Shown here piece by piece: positions 20,046 to 28,309 of a stretch of 31,419 bases of DNA. The stretch is from Acanthamoeba castellanii str. Neff (taxonomy: Eukaryota; Discosea; Longamoebia; Acanthamoebidae). The notes under the pieces were generated by a model. That model worked only from the letters and a program-made list of their open reading frames with translations. It was not told the origin of the DNA and did not search any database. Both the position numbers and the translations under genes were made by a program. Position 1 is the first letter of the stretch, and each line of letters opens with the position of its first letter. The DNA lies in assembly GCF_000313135.1 (NCBI RefSeq), contig NW_004457722.1, positions 13,493 through 44,911 of the forward strand, in the 5' to 3' direction.

Positions 20046-20531
20046 CTACTGCGTGGTGGAGGGATTTAATAGTAGCAACAGCATTAAAGCTGTGTTGATA
20101 GTCATAGTGATGCAACAACACATGTTCATTTCGTGATAGTGAACATGTTGCGGGCGGGAATCGAAAAGGGTCCCCAGCGCCGGACCACTCGTGGTGCCCA
20201 CCGGTTTTCTGGGCCGTGTGGCGCGGTGGTGGTCGCACGGGTTCGACCGGTACCGCAACTGAGACAGAAAGCACGCTGGGCGCGTGAGGGAAAGGTTCCT
20301 CCCTTCCTCTTTCCTCGTTCTCCTTCGCAGACACAACAGTACCCCGGCCAGCAGCGACAGGCCGGCCTCCATCTCGACGAGAGAGCGGGCACCATAGGCC
20401 GACATAGGTATGAACCCGAGCTCGTATGAGAAAGATTGGTAGAGATTTATTCCATATTCGACCTCGAGTCGTCTCTCTTCCACGTACATTAAGTTATTGT
20501 GCAATTGATTTTGGAAGGCTGCCTGCTTCAT
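20046..20531 (-). CDS. uncertain hypothetical gene (161 aa open frame)
   Basis: An open frame on the minus strand runs from ATG 20531 to a stop at 20046. Its first part (with YGINLYQSFSYELGFIP, then YGARSLVEMEAGLSLLAG) reads like protein, and part of the second half has GC-ending codons. A GTACTG donor-like site and a good acceptor (TTTCTGTCTCAG) delimit a possible in-frame intron between about 20345 and 20263. No family is recognised. The start would lie 56 bases from the divergent sugar-transporter start, very tight. It may be chance in a gene spacer. Confidence 0.25.
   Translation of the reverse strand: MKQAAFQNQLHNNLMYVEERRLEVEYGINLYQSFSYELGFIPMSAYGARSLVEMEAGLSLLAGVLLCLRRRTRKEEGRNLSLTRPACFLSQLRYRSNPCDHHRATRPRKPVGTTSGPALGTLFDSRPQHVHYHEMNMCCCITMTINTALMLLLLLNPSTTQ
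20120..20148. other. inverted repeat (9-base arms, 11-base loop)
   Basis: ACATGTTCA (20120-20128) and TGAACATGT (20140-20148) form a perfect hairpin 145 bases after the acyltransferase stop. It could be an RNA structure in the 3' UTR or a palindromic protein site. The half-site TGAACATGT is nearly self-palindromic around ACATGT. Confidence 0.6.
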
Positions 20532-20587
20532 CTCTAACGCGAAGATTGACCAGAATTGATTTGATTAAATAATCAAATTACTGCACA

Positions 20588-23042
20588 ATGAGCTCTAGCG
20601 ATTGGCGCTCAAATGAGGGCAGCATCAACGTTGTCGACGATGCCGACCTCGTCCGCGGTGCGCCATCCTCCAGCTTTATTGTTTTTTATTATTTATTTAT
20701 TTTTAGTTGTTACGTATTGATGCCGCGGCGCGTTGTTTCGTGGTGCAGTCGGGCAGAAGCCCTCGCTTGGCGCGTGGGGCACCATCAAGTACACCACCTG
20801 GCTCTTCTTTCTCTGCTTCTCGCTCGCCGGCGTCCAGTTCGTATGTACGTTCGTAGACCGCCAGAGAGACAGGGCAAGTCTTTGCCTAACCCCTCAAACA
20901 AAACAGACTCGATCCAGTTTGCCATCGGTACGCCGCTGTTCCGGCAGAAGCTGAAGGTGAGCGATGCCAACATCGCCATCATCCTGTCCACCGCCGGACC
21001 CATCTCCGGCTTCCTCGTGCAGCCGGTCATCGGCGTGCTCTCCGATGCCTGTCAGTTCAGGTTTGGCCGGCGTCGGCCATTCATCCTCGGCGGCGCTCTT
21101 CTCTGCGGTACCGCCTCTCACTCTCTCCCATGGCCCCGGGCCATCTCTCTCACTGATCTCGCTGACTAACTTACGCGGCCGGATGTGCAGCGGCGGGTAT
21201 GGCGATCATCGGCTTTTCGGCTTTCATTGGTGACGCCATCGGCGATTCGACCGGCGACGATGTGGGCCACCACTGGCGCGCCCTCATCTTTGCCGTACGA
21301 CCTCAACTTTCGTTTAGCCAATGATTACAATTGGCGTAAAATGCCCGCCCAGCAAGACACACCTGTAACGAACCCTCGTTGCCACTCTTCCAGATCGCCG
21401 GCCTGTGGATCATGAACGTGGCTGTCAACATCATGCAGGGACCCGCCCGTGCCCTCGTGGCCGATGTGGTCGACGCCGAGTACCAGCAGCTCGGTAATGC
21501 CATGGTCTCGTGCACCATGGGTACGCAGCGCCATCACCCCTTTTGTTCGCCCGATGATAGCACTCGACATTCCCCCGCTGACCCGGTGATAATGAACGTC
21601 GGTGGCGATGCTGGCGCTGCACAGGTCTGGCCGCCGTCATCGGTAACGTCGTGGGCGCTCAGTTCCTGGGCACCTCCGAGCCCTACGTCTACCTCTTCAG
21701 GTGCGCACCACCCCGGGGCTCACTGCATTTTGGCTCGTCCAGCTCATCTCTTTCCGTTACACCACCCGGTAGCATGGGCATCGGCCTGGTGCTGGCGAGC
21801 ACCATTCCTACGCTCATCGTCGCTGGCGAGACGCCGTTCGTGAGGCCCGAGGGCATGAAGGTCAACATCTTCTCGGTGTTCGTCAAGATCTACCAGGGAT
21901 TCAGGCACATGCCGTTCAACATGATGCGCGTCTGCCTCGTCTTCTTCTTCTCCTGGTACATTCATCACCACCCAATTACACTCCTTCTTCTTTCGCACGA
22001 TGATGCGTGTGAGCTGACCCAGTGCACGTTGGCGTGAAACAGGTGCGGTTACTCGCCCTTCATGATCTACATCACTACCTTCTTCGGCAAGAACGTCAAC
22101 GGTGGCAACCCCGACGCCGATCCGCCCACCGTCTACCAGGTATCCACACACACACACACACCGTGCACTGCACACCTTGCCAGGTCAGGCCAAATCAGTG
22201 CGGTGCTCACCTCGTTCACCTCCGCCCACAGGACGGCGTCAAGTATGGCATGTACGCCCAGGCCGGCTTGGCCGCCGTGTCTCTCGTCTACTCCTTCGTC
22301 CTGCCCTACCTCGTTAAGTTCTTGGGCGTCAGGTACGGGCACATCATTCGGTGTCGTGTGCTGTCTTTATTCCCGCGCATGTCCTTACGCACGTGAATGT
22401 GCTCAGGCCGACCTGGTTCGTGACGCAGGCGATGCAGACCGCTTGCTTCATCCTCTTCCTGTGGTTCGACCAGCTGTGGGGTTCGTTTTTCTTCTGCCTG
22501 GCTTGCGTGACGTAAAGGAGAGTAACACTTCAATTCAACGGGAATGTACAGTCGCCGTTCTGCTGACGTGCGTTGTGGGCCTCAACTTCACGACCTTCAA
22601 CTCGGTGCCGTTCGCTCTCGTCACCAACATGGTGGCCACCGCCGATGCGGGCATGTATATGGGTACAACTGTCGTCCCCCTTCGACTATTTGTTCTCGCC
22701 TTGATTCTCACACGCATGGCAACGGGCGCACACAGGCGTGCTGAACTCTGCCGGAGTCGTTGCCCAGACTGTGACCAACAGCTTGGCCAGCCCCATCCTC
22801 TCGTGGAAGGACCAAAACGTGGCCTGGGCGATCGCCTTCGGCGGCATCCTCGCCGGCATTGGTAGGCCCTCCTTCGCTCATGTGTCTGCGCTGCTGCCCG
22901 TTCTACGTCTTGTGTCGCGACAGCTGATGGTCTCCTTCCCAATGCAGCGTCGGTGCTGGTCTGGATCGTGCCGAGCGTGCCGGACAAGAAGCAGGAGGAC
23001 GCAGACGATGCTCCCACGCAACCGCTCCTCAGGGATGTCTGA
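20588..23042 (+). CDS. sugar:H+ symporter of the SUT/SLC45 (GPH) type, major facilitator superfamily (486 aa model)
   Basis: Probably moves sucrose or another di-/monosaccharide with protons across the plasma or a vacuolar membrane. Exons: 20588-20657, 20749-20844, 20907-21107, 21191-21294, 21394-21520, 21625-21700, 21773-21955, 22043-22139, 22232-22332, 22407-22480, 22552-22662, 22736-22861, 22948-23042; all phases close. About twelve hydrophobic segments. The family signature RFGRRRPF lies at 107-114 in the loop after [24 protein letters not shown] in the first helices matches plant sucrose transporters and animal SLC45 proteins. The C-terminus ([20 protein letters not shown]) is hydrophilic, with an acidic cluster and a PLL motif that could direct endosomal sorting (inference). 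The substrate cannot be told from the sequence. Confidence 0.9.
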
Positions 23043-23293
23043 GCATCTCCTTGAAATATGTTTCGTTTTGTTTACCAACTCAGCAAAAACAAAAAAACAG
23101 TTTCCTTTATATTTTCTTCAAGCACATGGAAAAAGAGCTTAGAACTTGGCGTGTTGTCGCCTCTCTTTCCACGAGTTCTCCGCTACGCCCATTGCTGACC
23201 AATCAGATAGGCACCTTTCGTTGGGCAAGGTCGGCCTCCACCGCCAAGCTCAGTCTAAACACGCTCACGTACGCACCACAACATAGAGGAGAA

Positions 23294-23984
23294 ATGAAGT
23301 ACTTGGTGGCGCTTGACGGTTCGAAGGACGCAGAGATGGCGTTCGATGTGGTGCTGAGCAAGGCCACGCAGGAGGACCACGTCTTCCTGCTCATGGTGGC
23401 GGAGGAGGTCTACATCTCCACCGTCGCGGGGGCCTCGGCATACATCGACTACTCCTACATCGTTCGAGCCAATCAGAAGATTGAAGAGGAAGGCAAAGCC
23501 CTCCTCAAGTCCTACGGACGCCGCCTGACGGAGCGAAAGGTACTTGCCCCCCCCCCTTTTGCACAAGCAATCTTGCTTCTCGCGCCTTGCGATGGCTTAC
23601 CAGAGGCGGGTGCATGGTGAAGGTGGCACACACGCTGCTGCTGGGCAAGGGCGACCCCAAGGACGTGGTGTGTCGTGAGGCTGAGGAGCGCGAGGTGGAC
23701 ATCATCGTCATTGGCAGGCGCGGTCTGGGCAAGTTCAAGAGGTGCGCCCCTTGCCCCAAAGCAAGCGGCGGCGTGGCGTTTGTGCGCGTGTGAAAGCAAG
23801 AAGGCAGAAACTGACCTTGTCGCACTGTCGTTTGTGCAGGCTGTTCATGGGCTCGGTTAGCCAGTACTGCACCGAGAACGCCAAGTGTGCGGTGTGGGTC
23901 ATCAAGAGCCCACACGTCGCTGAGGTGGAAGCCGCACTGGGCCGTGGCCCTCAGGCTGCTCCATCCGCCGCCGAAGTCTTGTAG
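23294..23984 (+). CDS. universal stress protein, UspA family, ATP-binding type (169 aa model)
   Basis: Small alpha/beta nucleotide-binding protein; UspA proteins respond to stress and usually dimerise. Exons: 23294-23539, 23623-23741, 23840-23984. It starts MKYLVALDGSKDAEMAFD, the first strand and helix of the fold. The ATP-binding motif G-2X-G-9X-G-S is intact across the second junction: GRRG, nine residues, then GS (GRRGLGKFKRLFMGSVS). The acceptor before VAHTLLLGKGD is the AAG at 23620-23622; nearby AGs break the frame. The same frame stays open upstream to 23051, including an ATG at 23126 giving a Ser/Arg-rich extension that might act as a targeting sequence. I start at 23294 because the family fold begins there. 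An alternative last exon is possible (24105-24186). Confidence 0.88.
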
Positions 23985-24028
23985 TAAATGCTCTTCTTGT
24001 CCACCTTCTTCTCCACTGAAACCACTGC

Positions 24029-24034
24029 AAATAA
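24029..24034 (+). promoter_or_regulatory. poly(A) signal AATAAA for the stress-protein gene
   Basis: Exact AATAAA, 45 bases after the TAG at 23982-23984 and within an A-rich stretch, in the right place to end the short transcript. It lies inside the alternative intron 23981-24104, so cleavage here and use of the distal exon would exclude each other. Confidence 0.5.
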
Positions 24035-24104
24035 ACAAAATGAACAACATTCTCAACATCACACTCTTGTGCGTCTTGTCATCACGATCATCGTCTTGTT
24101 GCAG

Positions 24105-24186
24105 AGAGGGGTCGCGGAGAGCCCCGCGCCCAAAGGCCGAAGAGCCACCGAAGCAGGAAGGAGCGCTGGCGGAGGCTTACGCGTGA
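24105..24186 (+). other. possible alternative terminal exon of the stress-protein gene
   Basis: Donor GTAGTA at 23981 overlaps the stop codon of the stress protein. The acceptor CGTCTTGTTGCAG ends at 24104. Joining them keeps the frame (phase 2) and replaces the last Leu-stop with about 26 residues rich in Lys, Glu, Pro and Ala (GSRRAPRPKAEEPPKQEG) before TGA at 24184-24186, giving 195 aa. Codons end mostly in G or C. Not proven; transcript data would decide. Confidence 0.35.
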
Positions 24187-24456
24187 TGGGCAGTTCGTGC
24201 CCTTCGGATTCCCTTGAAAAGCCAGGGCATGTTGACCCCGCCCTCTCAACCGTGTGGCGTCCTCCTCGCGTGCCGTGGCGACGAGCATAAACAGGGGAGA
24301 AGGAGCACCGCCATTGAAGAGACAGACACAACACAGTCACGCTCACCGTCAAGGCCACGACACCACAAGACAAGCTGTTCTCAAGCTTGACCAAACACTG
24401 TTTGCAGCGGCCTCTCAAGAGTGAACACCCAACCAACGCACACGAACACACCAACC

Positions 24457-27343
24457 ATGAGAGCTGGTACGCCTTCAGTCTCCTCTCTCTCTCTCTCTTC
24501 GCCCCCGACCTTTCTTCGTGTTCCGCCCCCACGTTGGTTGCTTCGCTTTTTGTCTGGCCCGTTTATGGGACGCAGTCCAGCTGAAAGAAGCTGCATCCTC
24601 ATGGCAAGGAAAGCCGCTCCTGCTCTTTGCAGCCTCTTGAGCGCTAGCAGCTGCTCCACGCCAACAGATCTTTTGCTGATACGGACGAATTTTGGCCACG
24701 GATTTAATTTAATCTTTTTTGGGTCCGCGATTGTCACTCTGACGCAACGGCCGTCACCGCGCCTCTACATCTACGCACACAGGATCAGGAAACACTGCCG
24801 TGCCTGCTGGACGTTCGATGCGTAGCAGCAAGCTCACCAAGTCCAGCAGCGACTATGCGCTCAGCTCCCTGCAGTCGCGCACGCTGCAGCCAGTCGAGGA
24901 GGCCTCCCCGCTAAGCATCTGGCCCGGCGGCTGGATCCTCTACGAGATCTCCACCCGCCCGTGGCTCTACACCCTCACCAAGAAGTACAAGCGCCCCATC
25001 ACCAAGCTCAACGATATCCCCGACGAGGAGTTCCTCGCCCTCAAGGACAGGGGTACGCCCCCCCCCCTCTTTCTACACGCACCATGTCGTGAGTGCGCAC
25101 TTCTTACTTTCGTTTCACCCCGTTTGTGACGTTGAACCGCGTTCGCTGTATGCGCACAGGAGTGGACATGGTGTGGATGATGGGCGTGTTCCAGCTGGGC
25201 GCGTACGGCCTCAAGTACGACCGTACCAACGTCAACCAGGTCAACGGCTATCGCCAGCTTCTCCCCGACTACACCGAGCAGGGTACGCCGCCGCAACCAT
25301 GTCAGCAGCAGGCAATTTAAAGCGAAGCGTGCATCAGGCCAGTGTGCCCACACTGCCTCACATCCTGCCCCCCCCCTCAAAAGACGTCATCGGCAGCCCC
25401 TACGCCATTGTCGACTACCACTGCAACTCGCAGCTCGGCACCGACGAAGACCTGCGCAACTTCCACAAGCGTCTCAACTCGCTGGGCCTCTACCTCATGC
25501 TCGACTTTGTGCCCAACGTACCACTCTTTCCTGACGCTCCGCTTCGGCGTGCCAATTGCGTCGGTGGTCACACTCACATCCCAATCTACTGCGCGCAGCA
25601 CACCGCCGTTGACTGCGAGTGGGCCAAGACCGACCCCAACTTCTACGTGCGTTCCCCCAAGGACTCGCAAAAGCCCTACTCCGACGCCTACCACCCGGAG
25701 TCCGGCATCGCGTACGGCAGCTGCGGTTGGGGCGCTTGGCAGGATACCCTCCAGCTGAACCACTGGAAGTACGTGATGTGTTGCTGGCTCGGCGCACCTC
25801 TTGGCTGTTTGCTGAACGTACACTAACGTGCCGTGCCTTCTTCTCTCTGCAATGTCCCTTCAGTCCCGAGCTCGCTAGACTTAGGACCCAGGAGCTCTGC
25901 CAGTACGTCCTCGTTCGTCATACTCTTTTCTCTTTTCCCTTTGGGTCGCGACTGACCACTTTCTCTTCAGTGTGGCGTCCATGTGCGATGGCATCCGCTG
26001 CGACATGGCCTACCTTGCCCTGAACGACCTCATTGAACAGGTGCGCTCCCTCCCGCGCGTTCTTTCGCCATGGCACTCGCGCGGCCCCGCTCACCTTGGT
26101 GCGTTCCATTACAGAACTGGGGCCACCAGCTCTACACGTGGGGTTGGAAGAAGCCCGCCACCGAGTGGTGGGAGGGCGCCATTAAGGCCGTCAAGCAGAG
26201 GTTCCCCAACGTCGTCCTCCTCGCCGAAGTCTACTCGCCGTGGCAGGTTCGCACCACACTACGCGCAGCCTGCTGTGTGGAAGTGCTTACCCCCTAGTGC
26301 GGTCTGGCGGACCTTCATTCTCTGTAGCCGAGACTGCAGGAGCTTGGCTTCGACTACACCTACGACAAGCAGCTCTACGACCGTCTGTCGTGGGGTCACC
26401 TCGACTACACCAAGGACTGGTTCATCCACAACTCGCCCTCGTTCACCAAGCGCTCGGCCCACTGTACGTCGCCGCCGAGCTCTTCTCTTCAGTGTCGTCA
26501 TCCGCTCTCGACCTTACTTCTTTCTTCGCCCCTATCCAACAGTTGTGTCAAACCACGACGAACCCAGAGAGGCGATCCACTTCGGCAGTTGGTGGCGCGC
26601 CGCTGCGGCCGCACTCCTCAGCTTCACGCTCCCCGTACGTCGTAGCCCCTTTGCACCTTTCATTGAACACTCTACTTACTCCCCGCGCAACCACTAGGGC
26701 GTGCGTTTCTTCTGGCAAGGCCAGTGGGAGGGTCACCAGAACAAGCTCGCCGTCCACTTGAGGTACGTGTCGTGCGCGTCCCCCTGGACAAAGCGACCGT
26801 TGGAGCTCACCGGTGCCTATGGTGAGCAGGAGGGCGAGGGAGGAGCAGCCCCACAGCGAGGTGGTTGCCTTCTACGATAAGCTGCTGCCCATCATCAGCC
26901 ACGAGATCTTCAAGAAGGGAGAGTGGGTCTATCTGGACGTCTGGGGCACCGGTACGGCCACTCGTCTCGAGGTCACCCCAGCACGCTCCCCCGCCTCGTC
27001 TGCTTACGCCCCCTTCCCTAACTGCAGACCAATCGTGGAGGTTGATGGCGTGGCGCTGGTCCTACGGCAAGGAGAGGCGCCTGTGTGTGCTCAACTTCAG
27101 CGACTACGAGGGAACGGGCCGCGTGATTGTGAGCGACGCCGAAGGCGAGGGCGATATTCCCATTGTTGAGCTGCTCTCTGGTACGCGCGCCTCCTCCACG
27201 CTCTTCGTCTTTTGGTGTGTCACCAACGACTCTGTGGTGTGGATTTCACAGGCGAGAAGTACGAGCGACCAGCCAAGGAGATGCGCCAGGATGGCCTCTT
27301 TGTCATCGTGCCCCCGTGGTATGGTCAGATCTTCTCGTACTGA
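24457..27343 (+). CDS. alpha-amylase-family glycoside hydrolase, GH13 (533 aa model, 14 exons)
   Basis: Cleaves or rearranges alpha-glucan bonds; probably acts on glycogen or starch. Exons: 24457-24466, 24789-25052, 25160-25282, 25384-25517, 25599-25768, 25864-25902, 25971-26040, 26115-26246, 26328-26463, 26543-26634, 26698-26762, 26830-26951, 27028-27180, 27252-27343; phases close. The four GH13 regions are present: DFVPNH (173-178), CDGIRCDMAY with nucleophile D258, VVLLAEVY with acid/base E308, and VSNHDEP with stabilising D365. LNHWNPELARL is split by an intron, as built from exons 5 and 6. A C-terminal beta domain follows (WRWSYGKERRLCVLNFSDYE). There is no signal peptide, so an intracellular enzyme is likely. 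Exon 1 is only ten bases; an in-frame ATG at 24829 is the alternative start. Exon 9 might start at 26340 instead. Confidence 0.9.
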
Positions 27344-27542
27344 AGCAGCACCAGCACCGGCGCGGCCAACGAGGCACAGACAGTGAGACAAAGTGAGGGA
27401 GAGGAAATAGTATCACCTACGCAGAACTGAGTAAAGAAATATCAAAACCCAACACATAGCCAGCTTGGAAGCGAGCAGCCCAGAGATGATTGAGGTGAAA
27501 GGTAAATTTCATTTGTGCAGAGTAAGAGTGGGGTGGGAGGAT

Positions 27543-27857
27543 TTACTCGTCCGATTCCTCCTCCTCAGCCGCGGCGGCCTTCTTGGCCTGGATCTTCGGG
27601 AGCTGCGTCCTCTTGAAATCATTCCACGTCCTCTGCAAAGTGTTCAAGAGAGCAATTAGTTGCTGCGTAAAGGAAGATGCTTGGGGGGGGGCATGTACTC
27701 CTTTGTTGACAGAGTTCCACCAAAAATCGACAGTCCTGCTTACGCCAGACTCGACGACAACAGCGCCGACGAGGATGAGGGCGAAGTAGCTCGAGTTGCG
27801 CTTGAACAGGTTCTGGTAGACCCAGTTGCTGGCGCCGGAGGATTTAAGAGCGTTCAT
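27543..27857 (-). CDS. cytochrome b-c1 complex subunit 9 (QCR9/UQCR10 type, 82 aa model)
   Basis: Small single-span subunit of mitochondrial complex III. Exons 27857-27699 and 27632-27543. Family pattern: YQNLFKRNSSYFALILVGAV matches the YxxLFRRxSxFAL..VG region. An acidic residue follows the membrane helix (VVVES), then DFWWNSVNKG and, after the junction, RTWNDFK, like the NxGKxWxDxK end of the family. It carries a C-terminal extension (about 20 residues beyond the usual 60-66) ending in alanines and EEEESDE. The 66-base intron has no stop and is divisible by three, so an unspliced form would add 22 residues. The sequence just before the ATG ends in CAG and could be the 3' end of a 5' UTR intron. 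Confidence 0.85.
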   Translation of the reverse strand: MNALKSSGASNWVYQNLFKRNSSYFALILVGAVVVESGVSRTVDFWWNSVNKGVHAPPQASSFTQQLIALLNTLQRTWNDFKRTQLPKIQAKKAAAAEEEESDE

Positions 27858-28309
27858 CCTGTTTGTGAGGAGGATGCGAATGGATTACGTAATCGTCAAA
27901 CAAAATGTGGGACGATGAAACAGACGGACAATTAATCTGAGAAAGCAAATGCGGGCAATCCCCTAGCACGGCACTGCTGAAGGCACGTGCACGGTGAAAA
28001 AGAGGCGAAGCGGGGCGTACTTGGAGGATCGTGAGGTTCAATTCTAATCACCAACAATGGGGCGGAGACCTGCTGGGTATGCCAAGCACGCCACGATTTT
28101 GCTGTCGACGAGCTTGTCGTGCCGGGATATTGACCGCCAACGCCCCCCAACCACCCACACCGACCGGAGAAGAGGACGGCTGCGGTAACGGGTGTTCTTG
28201 CTTTCCATTCAAATTACATTGATCCATTTCCTCCTCTGCCCCCCAGTGGACCCACTGAGCGTGACGCAGAAACCAACACACAAATAGAAAAAGGGATTGA
28301 TTCTGCACT
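27858..28309. promoter_or_regulatory. bidirectional spacer between the bc1 subunit and PP2A-A genes
   Basis: 452 bases between two outward-facing start codons of housekeeping-type genes, so both promoters should lie here. No open frame with family resemblance was found. No TATA box is evident. CCAAT-like words (ACCAACAATGG near 28051 and CCACCC near 28152) are present but not diagnostic. Confidence 0.45.

Larger units (their letters stand above)
23985..24456. promoter_or_regulatory. spacer between the stress protein and the amylase gene
   Basis: 472 bases. The first part holds an AATAAA hexamer (24029-24034) and a possible alternative exon (24105-24186). The rest should hold the promoter and 5' UTR of the amylase-family gene; an A/T-rich word ATAAACAGG lies near 24288. 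There is no further gene. Confidence 0.4.

Noticed and set aside
20220..20260. GGTTCGACC-like word suggesting a tRNA T-arm
   Set aside because: No acceptor stem, D-arm or anticodon arm can be drawn around it on either strand.
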